Shown one piece after another: positions 47,154 to 58,600 of a DNA stretch of 64,000 bases. Origin of the DNA: Macrolepiota albuminosa (Eukaryota > Basidiomycota > Agaricomycetes > Agaricales > Agaricaceae); contig JAMWFC010000053.1 in assembly GCA_027475525.1 (NCBI GenBank), forward strand, positions 682,001 through 746,000, given 5' to 3'. Position 1 is the stretch's first letter, and the number at the start of each line of letters is the position of its first letter. The translations under genes were made by a program, and so were the position numbers. The notes below the pieces were generated by a model that had not been told where the DNA came from, did not search any database, and saw nothing but the letters and a program-made list of their open reading frames with translations.

Positions 47154-48894
47154 CTAGAGCTGGGGCCCTGAACTACCCTCACCCTCCCCTCCCCTTGGCC
47201 AGCCCCGGAACTCTTCCCCCACCCCCTCCGGACCGTGTCCCCGCCACACCTCCTTGGCCAGTTGGTCCCAGGACGGGAGCGGCTCCTCCTCGTCCAGAAC
47301 CTGCTTGAACCACGATCCCGGGGCCAGAACATTCCTCCGGCAGTGCGCGGTCACCAGCCTCCCCAACAGATCCAGACCCCGCTCCACCCCAGGGTTCCCC
47401 GCCTCCGATTGGAGTCTCTCTTGCAGGGAGGCGAGCGCCGCGGCCACTCCATCCAGGAGCTGGCGATGCTCTCAAGCCCAACCTGGGGATGTCAGTACCG
47501 ACCCGACCACGAGAAAAGGAGCACTCACTAAGAGGCCATACGCCCAATCACCACATCCTGGTGCAGAACCTCGACCAACCCCGGGGATTCCTGCCCAGGG
47601 AGCCCGACCCCCTGCTCCAGCCTGGCCCCCATGGCGTCCAGCCGGGCCTCGGCCTCCCCCCGTGCCACCCTCGCCTCCCCCAACTCCCCTGCTCCAGCCT
47701 GGCCCCCATGGCGTCCAGCCGGGCCTCGGCCTCCCCCCGTGCCACCCTCGCCTCCCCCAACTCCTGGAGGTCCGCCTCACAATCCTCCTCCAACCCCCGC
47801 CGGAGCGCCGCCTCCTCCCTCTCCTGGTCTGCCTGCTCCAAACGCGCCTGCAGTTCTCTCACCTCGGCGCTCAAGGGACGCCCGGACAGCGGGGAAAATA
47901 CCGCTGGGGAAACGCGCGCTGGGGAGGCTGGGAACGGGGTCTGCACGGGCAGGTGCGCCCTCTTGGAGGGGCCCAGGGAGGGACTGGGCGACGCCCGCCG
48001 CTTCCCCTTGTCCAGGCGCCCCCCCTCCTCCCGGGTACCAGACCGAGGAGCCCGGCGCGTGATCAGCACCACGGGCCAGCCTCGGCCCCCCACCCGGACG
48101 ACCCCCCGCTGGACGCCTCCACGGGCGCTGCGGGCACCCCCCCTACCGGCTCCACCACCTCCCCCACAGGCTCCGCCACCCAGTCCTGCTCCTCTACCCC
48201 CATCCTCCGGGTAACCTCCCCCAGCGGCCATCCCTGCTCCCAGGCAACACAGCGCGCCCTCCACAGCGCCGACACGGAACAACGTTTGTGGTTGAGGCGG
48301 CAAGCCTCACACACGGCCATGTCCCGGCGGGACGAGGGGCCCGGAACTTCGAACTTGCAAAGTACGCCTTGACGAGCGCAGTGCAAGCACTACACCGGAG
48401 TCAGCAAGAGGGATCAGAGGTAGGACAACGACTCACTGGTCCGTTGTTCACGCACCAGGCGTGGGTAGGCAGACCCCGGAGCCTCTCCAGGGCCTCCACA
48501 AACAGATCCTGCGTCGCGTCCACCCATGCAATGCGTTGACTCTCCGGGACCTCCGACACAGTCCCTATCTCCATCCCGGAACGACGAAAGCGGGGGGCAG
48601 GCAATCTAGGATGGGGAGGGGGCTGCGGACAGGGAGGACGGACAGTCATGCGCACGAAAGTCGGCGCAGGATGACTGGAACCCGCCCTGGGAACAGATTC
48701 CGGAAGCCGGCTGGGACCCGCCTCCAGGGCAGTGGTGTTGTGTTGTTCTGAAAAAGGAAGGTCAGTAGCGACAAGCGAGCGGTGCGGGAGTACTCACGTT
48801 GCTTGACAAGCGCCGCCACACGCTTCCGGTCAAGACAAGCCTGGTAACGCGCGTCCCGGGCTTCCCATGCCATGAGGGGCGCGACCTTGTTCAT
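47154..48894 (-). CDS. Antisense accessory gene in the gypsy element: Zn2Cys6-like cluster and coiled coil
   Basis: ATG 48894 starts MNKVAPLMAWEARDARYQAC. Two canonical introns keep frame: donor gtgagt after codons for VKQ (about 48797), and donor gtgagt with acceptor tgtag just before 48390. After the second comes CLHCARQGVLC, 15 residues, then CEACRLNHKRC: two CX2CX6C halves like a Gal4-type zinc cluster with a slightly long loop. A basic Ser-rich stretch (RLDKGKRRASPSPSLGPSKR) and a heptad-like coiled coil (VRELQARLEQADQEREEAAL) follow. A downstream block reads AAALASLQERLQSEAGNPGV and SWDQLAKEVWRG. The frame shifts once near the C run at 48136-48143 and again at a 77-bp duplication (47609), and the last splice is not settled. 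It lies wholly between pol and the polypurine tract. Its function is unknown; DNA binding is inferred from the cysteine spacing. Confidence 0.6.
47609..47762. repeat. 77-bp tandem duplication J
   Basis: 47609-47685 equals 47686-47762, in the coiled-coil part of the antisense gene. Confidence 0.95.
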
Positions 48895-49046
48895 TTGCGG
48901 GGGCGTCAGCGAATGCGTCGGTGTTCACGACATAGTTGAGTTTGATGGTAAAAATTTTTTCGTTACGTGGCAGGACAGGCACCGGTTCCCACGCTCAGGT
49001 CCGGTCTGAACCTCCGGCTACGCGTGCCTCGGAGGGTCTTGGCACT

Positions 49047-49059
49047 GAGGGGGGGGTGA
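49047..49059 (+). other. Polypurine tract of the young element
   Basis: A G-rich purine run, tgaggggggggtga, abuts the 3' LTR start at 49060. This is the usual primer site for plus-strand DNA. Confidence 0.75.
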
Positions 49060-49851
49060 TGTCACGACCCCTCCCCCCCGGAACCTCCCTGGGACACCCC
49101 CGGAGCCCCACCCGGGAACCTCTTCTGTCAATCCCACAGCACACCCTGCCCCCACAGCTGCCGACGCCGCCATCACACGCATCAATGACCGCCATCAGCC
49201 GTCAACAATCACCATCAGCCAACCCCCCCAAGACTCCTGCATCACGGACCCCGGGATCAACCACCATCAACGACCGGATCACGCGGCCCGCATCCGGCCA
49301 TCATGCATCATGCCCCACGCATCACGACTCCCTCTGCGCCAATTGATCGCGCGTCCTCACATGCGCGATCCCAGTATACAGTCCCTGACCGCTACTCAAT
49401 GACCCCCGGAACTCATCCCAGACACCCTGGAATCCCGAGACACGATCCGTAGTACTTATAGTGTAGTTCTCCGCTGTATTCGCTAGTCTTGATATTACTT
49501 TGGTTATTGCGTGCCCTTTTGCTTGACTGGTACGCCTTGATTAGTACGCTTCGACTGGCACGCCTAAGTATTTGCGTGCTCTAAGTTTTGGTACGCACTT
49601 CGCGACTCTTGATTTACTAACTTGGTCTCATCTTAGAACCTCCGGTTCACGACTCGACCCCCTCTAGCTCTCAGTTACCTCCAACCCAAAACCTCCGGAC
49701 TCTAGTCCCCTCTCCTGGGATTACCCCTGTCCTTGTCTTGAACCCTGGAGTCCTAGCCCCAGAGTTTCAGACACCCGAGTATTCGTAGGTCAAGTCCGCA
49801 TTGTAAGGGCGTTGCTTTCCTGGAAAGCCCCCGACTCAGCGGAACCTGACA
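49060..49851 (+). repeat. 3' LTR of the young element
   Basis: The LTR is 792 bp with the same ends as the 5' LTR and one extra 20-bp segment near 49198-49217. It is followed by the CTGGT duplication. Confidence 0.92.
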
Positions 49852-50146
49852 CTGGTCGAGGGAGTTGTGGGGGAGGTCGAGGGTGTCGCTGATGAAAACT
49901 CTGGTGGCTCCGCTGTCGATAAGGGCCAATATCGGTCCTGGGGCGCCGTCCAGCCTGGCGTTGATGACAAAGGATCGGGACAAGCGGGACTGGAGTCCAG
50001 GAGGCAGTGGGGGCCTGTCTGGGGGTCCTTCGGGATAGGGTCCGGAGAATGGAGGATGTTGAAGGGGAGTTGCTGGTCGTCGGACGTCAGGTCCTGGGTC
50101 AGGCGAAGGGTGAGATGTCGCCAATCGATGCGGGGGTTGGTGTCTC

Positions 50147-50300
50147 GGAGCCACAGGAGCCCTAAGACCAGGGGTGTGGAAGAGTGGAGTTTGGTTATCA
50201 ACATCCAGAGGGTGTGAGTCTGTGGAGCCACAGGAGCCCTAAGACCAGGGGTGTGGAAGAGTGGAGTTTGGTTATCAACATCCAGAGGGTGTGAGTCTGT
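50147..50300. repeat. 77-bp tandem duplication K
   Basis: 50147-50223 equals 50224-50300, in the protease region of the older element. Confidence 0.95.
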
Positions 50301-50605
50301 CCATTGGCGAAAGTAATGGGCATACACATGAAGTGAGTGATGTCCTCTGCTGTAGAGGCGTCTCTGTCGAAGAGGACAGAGTTAGCCCTACGGTGAGTTG
50401 ACAAGCCTACTGTGCAGGCAGTGGGCTGATTGAATAGCCCTCCTGTCAGATTGAGGGACCATAGTATGGCCAAGGCGTTTTGTTGCTCTTCCCGTTGTCG
50501 TTGCTCCAGAGTGGGGACCATAGTCCTCGAGGTGTCGTCGTCCCATTAGCGAAGGAGAAGTCTGAGCAGGTGGGGCGGTGGTCGGGTAGTGTCAAGGGGG
50601 ATAGT

Positions 50606-50759
50606 CGTAGTTGAGAGGTCCCCAGGGTTGGGGGGCAGGGCGCTGGTAACCGTAGTAGGGGGTGGGTGCAAAGGGGCCCTCGCGTAGTTGAGAGGTCCCC
50701 AGGGTTGGGGGGCAGGGCGCTGGTAACCGTAGTAGGGGGTGGGTGCAAAGGGGCCCTCG
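50606..50759. repeat. 77-bp tandem duplication L
   Basis: 50606-50682 equals 50683-50759, in gag of the older element. The young element has a single copy here. Confidence 0.95.
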
Positions 50760-51103
50760 CTGGGGAGTACCGGGCAAGGTCCACTGGGGACTGGTGGTGT
50801 CTCTGGCAGGCCCCCAGGGATGCTCCGGTATGAGGGGACCTCCATGGGTCGCGCCATGGCTAGGTTGGGCGGAGGGGCCCAGCTGGCTGAGGGCCCCAGA
50901 TCATAGAGAGATGGGTCAGGGGCCCAGTGGCGGTGGAGGTATTGGGGTTCGTACAGGAGAGGTGGGTAGGTGGGGCAGGGGGTCTGTGCAGAGTAGTAAT
51001 TGGGGACCGGGCGCCCGTAAGGGTCAGTCTGGTAGCCCATGGGGTAGTAGGTATGAGTATACATAGCCATCAAGAACGGTGTAAGAAGAGAGTCTTGATA
51101 TTA

Positions 51104-51835
51104 TGTCAGGTTCCGCTGAGTCGGGGGCTTTCTGGAAAAGCAATGCCCTTACAATGCGGACTTGATCTATGGATACTTGAGTGTCTGGGACTCCAGGGCT
51201 AGGACTCCAGGGTTCAAGACATGAACAGGGGTGATCCCGGGAAAGGGGACTTGATCTGGGGGTTTTGGGTTTTGGGTAGCTGAGGGTTGGGTGGGGGTCG
51301 AGTCGTGAACCGGGGGTTCTAAGACAAGACCAGGTTAACAAATTATAAGTCGCGAAGTGCATACCAATCTTAGAGCACGCGATTATTCAAGCATGCCAGT
51401 CAAAGCATGCCAGTCAGTGCGTACCAGTCAAGCAGAGGGCACACAACAATTCAAGTTGATATCAAGACTAGCGAATATAACAGGGAACTATGCTATAAGT
51501 ACTACGGGACCGGGTCTTGGGGTTCTGGGGTGTCTGGGATGGGTTCTGGGAGTCATTGAGTAGTGGGCAGGGACTGTATACTTGGATTGCGTGTGTGGGG
51601 CATGCGATCAATTGGCACGGAGGGAGCTGTGATGCGTGATGCGTAATGGCCAGAAGCAAGTCGCATGATCTGATCGTTGATTGGGGCTGGTGGCGGCTGA
51701 TGGTGGTCCTTGATGCACGTGATGGTGGTGTCGGTAGTTGTGATGGCGGGGCGTGTTCTGTGGGGTCGGAGGGAGGGTCCCGGATGGTATTCTGGGGGTG
51801 TCCCAGGGTGGGTCTGGAGGGGAGGGGTTGTGACA
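51104..51835 (-). repeat. 5' LTR of the older element
   Basis: The LTR is 732 bp. On the minus strand it starts TGTCACAACCCC and ends CCTGACA. It clearly matches the young LTRs but is much diverged, including loss of several C-rich runs. Confidence 0.88.
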
Positions 51836-52354
51836 GTGGCAACCCAGAGTGTGCTATAGTTTCCATCCTTGCTGAGGGCTTGGGCAGTGGCAGGGCTGGA
51901 AGGGAGGCAGTGGTGGAGCTTTGCAGCTGCAATTGCTCAATCAATTGCTGGGCATTGGCATTGGACTTTGGCAGGTATGAGAAAATAATGAGCCAACAAA
52001 CAGCCAGTTAAGAAAGGTGAGTTAACTTGTGGCAAATAGATCACAGTCAACGTCACCAGGAAAACTAATCTGCATTTGGGGCTGCATTGTTGTAAAACCA
52101 TGGCATGGATCAAGAAGAGCAGTCCAGAGCTGGGTCTTGTTGATCTTTGTGTTGAGTGGGACATCCTCAGGCCAGCATGAGCACTGCCTCTCAATGAACT
52201 TGAGGAGCTCAGACCTCTTAAGGGACCTGGACAGAAGGAAAAAGAATGCATGAATGCAAAGGAACTGAGAAAAGAATTGGGTGCTCACATAAGATCAGAG
52301 GTCTCATAGGGCCTAGGGGCACTGTTGGGAGTTATTGTCACTATGAGAGAGCAG
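51836..52354. other. Flank of the older element with a coding-looking fragment
   Basis: On the minus strand, 52260-52022 reads SLKRSELLKFIERQCSCWPE, then DVPLNTKINKTQLWTALLDP. This looks like an exon of an unknown gene or element. No start, partner exon or family was recognised. Confidence 0.35.
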
Positions 52355-53246
52355 TGAATACTTGGTATAAGTATTACTGATAGTTCTGGAGCTTGCTAGT
52401 GTAGAATATGACCTTCAATCCACACTGACTTTGACAACAAAAAGAATAATTATTGTTTTGAATGCTTTTAATAAACTTGCAGAAAGCAGAGGTTTTGAGA
52501 TATTATAATGTTGAATGAGAATAATAATATTTCGGAAAGTAGAGGTTTCTCAACAAACTCTGGCCTAAGCAATTCACTCCCTGGGAATCACTGAGCCTTT
52601 GCCTATCAATTGCCTGTCTATTCTCTACTAAACTTGGGTTATTTATACTGTTTTTCTGGTGCACAGACCACTATCTACATATGACTCTTTGTCGGAAACT
52701 CTCCAACTTCCAGAACATATTTGATAGTCCAATTTCTCTTTTGGGAGGCCTGTTTTGGTGCCACCAGTTCCACCATTCCTCTGGATGTTTCTGATTGCCA
52801 CTTCTCCATTTGCTTGAGCTCCATTTAGCACAATCCCATTCATAGATCCTTTTTTCCTCTTTTAGCACCTTCCTGCCTTCCCTGCTTCTTTTCTTTTCCT
52901 CTTCTGGTTATGTCAAATTGAACATTGACCGATTTGATGATGAAATTGAGTTATTATAATTGTCAATGACAATAATAATATTCCAATTTCCTCCTATTCC
53001 ATCCACTCTGCCAGCTTCCATGCCTTTTCTCTCCATGACAGTGGTTAGACTATTGTTGAGCTAATAGTTTGGGCTGGTCCTTGCCTGTTGTTCTGTACTT
53101 TTCTATGTATTTGTTGGGATGTTTTTGGAGATATATATTTGTTGAGACTGCTACCAGGAGGCTTACAGTTTTCAGCCTATAATTAAATGTTTATTTTGAC
53201 TTCTGGTGCATGTTTTGTCCCTGACTGCTGGTACAGCATCGTATCA
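52355..53246 (+). repeat. LTR-like repeat, copy 1 (direct)
   Basis: The copy is about 0.9 kb, from TGAATACTTGG to CGTATCA, non-coding, with ctattctctactaaacttgg and a TATA-like ttatttatact. It matches copies 2 and 3 over its length. CAGTG occurs at 52352-52356 and 53245-53249 as a possible target duplication. Confidence 0.8.
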
Positions 53247-53788
53247 GTGGCTGCACTCCAAGTGCATGGTCAGCATTTTTCTGAGTTGCCAGGTTGTTGT
53301 CCAAAGAGAGAGAGAGATAAGATTGAAAAAAAGGACAAAAGAGGAGTGCCAGTGGATGAAAGCATGACAAAATGAGGCACCAGTTGTCATTGATCATGTT
53401 TGGGATCTCAAAATGCCCAAACTAGGATCGAGGTCCAAGACACAATGTTGAACGCATCCAAACGGATGAAGAAAAACTGTTGATTGGCATTGAACAAGGC
53501 TACTCTAGCTAGTATGGTAGGTGATGATGCAGGACATGCCCCGAGCATGATGGCAGGTGCCCAGGCACACCTATTACCAGGGCCATGTGATGTTATCAGC
53601 CGTCACCTGGTAACCTCCTCTATTCTGATACATTACTGTTTCAGTATTGATTGATTTTGGCCTCTCCTATGTCTTGAGCCTTGTTGAGGACAAAGCTATA
53701 GATTTTTATATGCAAGAACAAGCATTTTTATCAACACATCCAGATTCTTAACCACTCTTTGCAGCTGTAGGGATTGGAAAAAGAGTGG
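53247..53788. other. Spacer between inverted repeat copies 1 and 2
   Basis: This 542-bp unique-looking sequence contains a short ga-repeat (agagagagagagata near 53299-53313). No gene was seen. Confidence 0.45.
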
Positions 53789-54735
53789 TGATACGACGCT
53801 GTACCAGCAGTCAGGGACACACCATGCACCAGAAGTCAAAATAAACATTTAATAATAAGGCTGAAAACTGTAAGCCTCCTGGTAGCAGTCTCAACAAAGA
53901 TATATCTCCAAAACATCCCAATAAATACACAGAATAGTACAGAACAACAGGCAGGGACCAGCTCAAACTATCAGCTCAACAATAGTCCAACCACTGTAAT
54001 GGGGAGGGGAAGCATGGGAGCTGGCAGAAGTGACGAAATGGGATCAAATTGTGATGATCTAAATCAAGATCTGATCTGACAAATGCCCAATTTGACATGA
54101 CTGAAAGGGGAAAGGGAAAGAAGCATGGAGGGATGTCAAAAGAGATGATTGAAATGGTGGCACATGCATTGAATGGAGGAAGGAAGAGATGAATGGAATG
54201 GTGGCACTGAAACATGCATTGAATGGAGGAAGGAAGAGATGAATGGAATGGTGGCACTGAAACATGCATTGAATGGTGGAACTGGTGGCACTGAAACATG
54301 CATCACCAAAATGGAAAATGGAACAACAAATTAGGTCAGGAATGCTGGGAGGTCAAGAGTAAAAAGTCATATGATCTGGTGGTCTGTGCACTGGGAAATT
54401 AGTATAAATAGTCCAAGTAGAGTAGAGAATAATCAGGCAATTGATAGGCAAAGGCTCGGTGGTTCCCAGGGAGTGAATCACTTAGGCTAGAGTTTATTGA
54501 ACACCTCTCATTGGAAGTCTATTGGTAGACAAAGGCTCGGTGGTTCCCAGGGAGTGAACTGCTTAGGCTGGAGTTTATTGAGAACCTTCTTCTGCCCATC
54601 AGGATATTTGATATTCTGTGAAGCACCCAATACATCAAGTTTTTATCATCAAGCACCAGTGTGGATTAGAGGTCACTTTCTAAGACTTCAAGAAAGCCCC
54701 AGAACTATCAGTACTACTTGCAACCAAGTACTACA
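53789..54735 (-). repeat. LTR-like repeat, copy 2 (inverted)
   Basis: This is the reverse complement of copies 1 and 3, 947 bp, flanked by AGTGG at 53784-53788 and 54735-54739. It carries an internal 50-bp tandem repeat (54163-54275) and a duplicated block of about 100 bp near its 5' end that copy 3 shares and copy 1 lacks. Confidence 0.8.
54163..54275. repeat. 50-bp tandem repeat inside copy 2
   Basis: catgcattgaatggaggaag-type units repeat with period 50, two full copies and a partial third. The period differs from 77 and copies 1 and 3 lack it, so it is probably real sequence. Confidence 0.8.
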
Positions 54736-55534
54736 GTGGCATGCTATCAGTTGACGACTAGATGATGGTACGACTGAACTGGACTAATTTCTGCCCTAGT
54801 TGAACATTGATGTTTTATGTTATATGGTAGAAAATGCAGCATGGTGCATTGAGAACAGGACTCCTCCGGAATATTCAGAATACATTCAATCTAGACATTC
54901 TCATTAAGTATCAAAATCCATACCCGCAGTTGTTTTGTAGCTATGAGTTTCTTAACTTCTTGTTTACAGCAATAAATGCAAGGGCAGTTTTGAGGACAGG
55001 TCTGTTTTAGTATCTCATGCATACATGAGAGTTATTAGCCTCCGATTGCTATTTCTCGCTAAACAAGTCTTACCAATGTTTTAGACAGTTTCCAGTTTTA
55101 CAACAGAAGACTTATACTATGCCACTCCTGTAGTTTGGAGTCCCTTTGAGTCGGATGACACAATCTACTCACCCAGAAATAATATGAGTCGGATGCAAGC
55201 AATTTCTGATTCCGCCTTGCCGTTGAATTGGCAACACCAACTGGATCATCCATCTATGACAGAAGACAACGACAATGCTGTTCCTGAACTTGAATCAAGT
55301 AGGAAACAAGTAAGAGTTGTATACTTATCTATATCTCAAGTTTGGAATGCAAAATATTTTCTTGTCCTAACTCAAAGAGGTATATGTACATGGTACTCTG
55401 AACCACGGGGTGGCTATTCTCACCATAAGTAATTGTAAACTCATTTGAGTGTGCTGTGACATTCTTTACTATAATTGGCAGACACCTGTTACATTACGGT
55501 GCCTGATATAAAGCTGATTATCCTAAAAGTACAG
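54736..55534. other. Pre-insertion locus of the LINE with a coding-looking exon
   Basis: On the plus strand, 55088-55311 reads TVSSFTTEDLYYATPVVWSP, DDTIYSPRNNMSRMQAISDS and MTEDNDNAVPELESSRKQ, ending at gtaagagt, a good donor. It may be an exon of an unknown host gene disrupted by the LINE. I recognise no family. Confidence 0.35.
55521..55534. repeat. LINE target site duplication, left
   Basis: TCCTAAAAGTACAG recurs exactly at 63402-63415, after the ATTC-repeat tail of the LINE. Confidence 0.9.
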
Positions 55535-55612
55535 AAAAATGCAACTTGATCTGATACCACCACTAGACCTGGAATTTCCATGGTTTAGTAGGAAGAAAGG
55601 AAAGAGTCCACA

Positions 55613-58600
55613 GTGCAAATGTACAGTGAAAGCGTTGCAAAGAGACAGAAGGGAGGCCCAAATGGGCAATCAAGAGAACCAGAACCAGACATAGAAGCAC
55701 CAGCAAGGCTGGTTCTTGGACAACAAAAACAAGACATGGACATGTCTGGACAACAACTAGTTAAACAAGAACCTAGAACGCCCATAGGACAAGGCAAACA
55801 AATGGAGACGGCGACAGACATCCAAATGGACATGGAGATGGAGGAGCAGACAACAATAGCAGAAGCGGAGGCAATAATGACGCCCAAAGTTTGGTCAGTA
55901 ACAAATGTAGAAAATAGTGTTACTGTTACCATGCCAAAAACTTGCGTTGGGTGTGCTAATAGTGATAAGAGGAGTCCCGGACAGGTCCCAAAGAACGCAC
56001 CTATTAAAATAGAGTAAAGTTGGAAAGAGATCGGCAAGTGCTAAGCGCTAAGGTAAAAGCACCTATGGAAGAAGCGGTAAGTAAACACAGCAAGGTAAGC
56101 TTAGCGAAGTCTAAGCGATGTTAATGCCTGCCATAGCTGCAAGGCATGAGTATGACATTGACTAGCAATAGTCTGCAACTGCAGATGACTTTGATGTTGC
56201 TGACCGTAAATAAGATTTAGACCATAAGGGAGACTGGAGTAAAGGGGGCAGGAAACTCTGTTCTGATTGTCCTATGTACAAGTTAGTAAGCACTTTTATA
56301 CTACAACAAGGTCACCATTACCAAGTAACTAATAATGCCAAAGTGCAGTGAACTTGGAAAATTTTATAGGGTGGCTTCAACGGTTTCAGATCCCTACTGT
56401 CTATTCAAGATGCTTAGTGATGCCAGGTGGCAGATTGTGATGCTAAACCATCAATCCATCAACCTTCTGTCTGTCCAAAATACTAAGTGATGTCAGACGC
56501 CAAGGTCAAATGCCAAGCTGTCCATCAGTTTTTGATAAATCATTAGTCTTCTCGCTAAGCGCTGTTGTCAGTGACTGATGCCATCTGTCAGTTGTCATTC
56601 TGTCTGCTGTCGGCACTATTATTGATTGGATCTGCTTCTTGCCATGTGCAGCCGTCAAATATTGCCAAAAATTAGTTAATTAGTGCGTGCTAGGGTATCC
56701 CAAGCCAGTGCCGCGTTGCCGTAGCCTGCTGTTGATGCACTGATCCTGTATGGGGTCCTATCAGCAATAGTTGTGAATCAACTTGAAAACCTTCACAGAG
56801 AGCTTAGACATTTCTCTGATCATCACATATGGGGAACCCATGCACTGGAGGCAGCATACAAAGTTGCGAAGAAACTCATCCCAGAGCTAGTGGATGCAGG
56901 TGAGAAGCATATGGAAAGCAACAAAGCTGATTCCTTGCATATATTACAGGAAACTGCGGAACTGAAGGCCACTGTCTGTGACTTGGCAAAAGCGGTAGAC
57001 AGTCTAGTGAAACGGCAGGAGGCAGATAGAGCAATGACTAGAAACGACCATGCCCAACCTCTGGAAGCACAGAGTGCTAAGATGGTCATAGCAATGGGGC
57101 CAATATACCGACCCACCAAAGCTAACCCAATAGTAGCCAAACCACCTCTGCAATGCCAACAATATGCACCAAGATCACCAAGGGACCAATACCACCCAGC
57201 ACTGTAGTACTTGGTAGAAGTATTACTTGATAGTTCTGGGGCTTTCTTGAAGTCTTAGAAAGTGACCTCTAATCCACACTGGTGCTTGATGATAAAAACT
57301 TGATGTATTGGGTGCTTCACAGAATATCAAATATCCTGATGGGCAGAAGAAGGTTCTCAATAAACTCCAGCCTAAGTAGTTCACTCCCTGGGAACCACCA
57401 AGCCTTTGTCTACTAATAGACTTCCAATAAGAGATGCTCAATAAACTCTAGCCTAGGTGATTCACTCCCTGGGAACCACTGAGCCTTTGCCTATCAAATG
57501 CCTGTCTATTCTCTACTAAACTTGGGCTATTTATATTGTTTTTCTGGTGCACAGACCACTATCTACACATGACTCTTTGTTGTCAACTCCCCAGCCTCCA
57601 GAACATATTTGATAGTCCAATTTCCCTTTTGGGAGGCATGTTTCGGTGCCACCAGTTCCACCATTCCTCTGGATGTCTCTGATTGCCACTTCCCCATTTG
57701 CTTCAGCTCCATTTAGCACAATCCCATTCATAGATCCTTCTTTCCCCTTTTAGTGCTTCCCTGCATTCCATGCTTCTTTTTCTTTCCCCTTTCAGTCATG
57801 TCAAATTGGGCATTGTCAGATCTGATCTTGATCTAGATCATCACAAATTGATCCCATTTCATCACTTCTGCCAGCTCCCATGCTTCCCCTCCCCATTACA
57901 GTGGTTGGACTATTGTTGAGTGGATAGCTTGAGCTGGTCCCTGCCCTTTGTTCTGTACTATCTGTGTATTTATTGGGGTGTTTTTGGAGATATAATTTGT
58001 TGAAACTGCTACCAGGAGGCTTACAGTTTTTGGCCTTATAATTAAATGTTTATTTTGACTTCTGGTGCATATTGTGTCCCTGACTGCTGGTACAGTGTCG
58101 TATCAGCATGCCTCATAGTAGTGCCAAGAGGAGAGAAGATTGATGCAAACCACCTAAACCCATGCAGACTGGTGAATATGATAAACAACCGACTCACGCA
58201 ATCAGAAAACACCAAACACCTACAAGTGGCATCCACGCAATATAACCACCCACAACTAGAACTTAATCATCATGATGAGAGCAGACCAGAAAGGTGAGGA
58301 GCTGAGAAGGAACGCTAATGAATTCATAGATGTTTTCGGAATACTGGCAACCTCCATTGACATGCTCACCGACGACAGAAGATATAAGGTTAGAATCAAT
58401 GGGGTGTGGACGGGCAGAGATGGACAGGGAGGCCTGAACACACCAGAGGACTTAAGAGAAGAAATTGAAAGGTTTAACCCAATTATGTCCCGCATTATGC
58501 TAATGGGCAACCCTAGGTGGATGAGAGCAGGAGCAGACCTACAAGAGAAGAAACACTCATCAATAGTTCTTGAATTCACAAAAAAAGAAAACGCACAAGC

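Larger units (their letters stand above)
38632..49851 (+). mobile_element. Complete Ty3/gypsy chromovirus with antisense accessory gene
   Basis: This 11,220-bp LTR retrotransposon is bounded by LTRs that start TGTCACGACCCC and end CCTGACA and by a perfect 5-bp duplication, CTGGT. The order is LTR, gag with a zinc knuckle, two retropepsin-like domains, RT, RNase H, integrase with HHCC and DDE motifs, chromodomain, an extra segment of about 2.1 kb, polypurine tract, LTR. The LTRs differ by a 20-bp indel and a modest number of substitutions, so the insertion is not recent. At least five stop codons inactivate gag-pol (40233, 43942, 44380, 45319, 46744), and seven 77-bp duplications further disturb the reading. 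The chromodomain and domain order place it among chromoviruses, which use the domain to target chromatin. Confidence 0.93.
49852..51835 (-). mobile_element. Older Ty3/gypsy element, right (5'-side) fragment with internal deletion
   Basis: Read from 51835 leftwards: a 5' LTR (51835-51104), gag N-terminus (MAMYTHTYYPMGYQTDPYGR from about 51069), then a jump from gag (TVGLSTHRRANSV) directly into protease 1 (DRDASTAEDITHFM, about 50370), then protease 2 (ALIDSGATRVFISD) up to 49852. Compared with the young element, about 2.3 kb of gag core, zinc knuckle and the DSGA motif of protease 1 are missing. Two 77-bp duplications lie here. With the left fragment it makes a deleted element split by the younger insertion. 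Confidence 0.88.

Noticed and set aside
38632..49851. Envelope gene making the gypsy element an errantivirus-like virus
   Set aside because: The extra region after pol codes on the minus strand, has a zinc-cluster-like motif and shows no signal peptide or membrane anchor.
54163..54275. 50-bp tandem repeat as another assembly artefact
   Set aside because: Its period is 50 rather than 77 and a partial third unit exists, so I treat it as real sequence.
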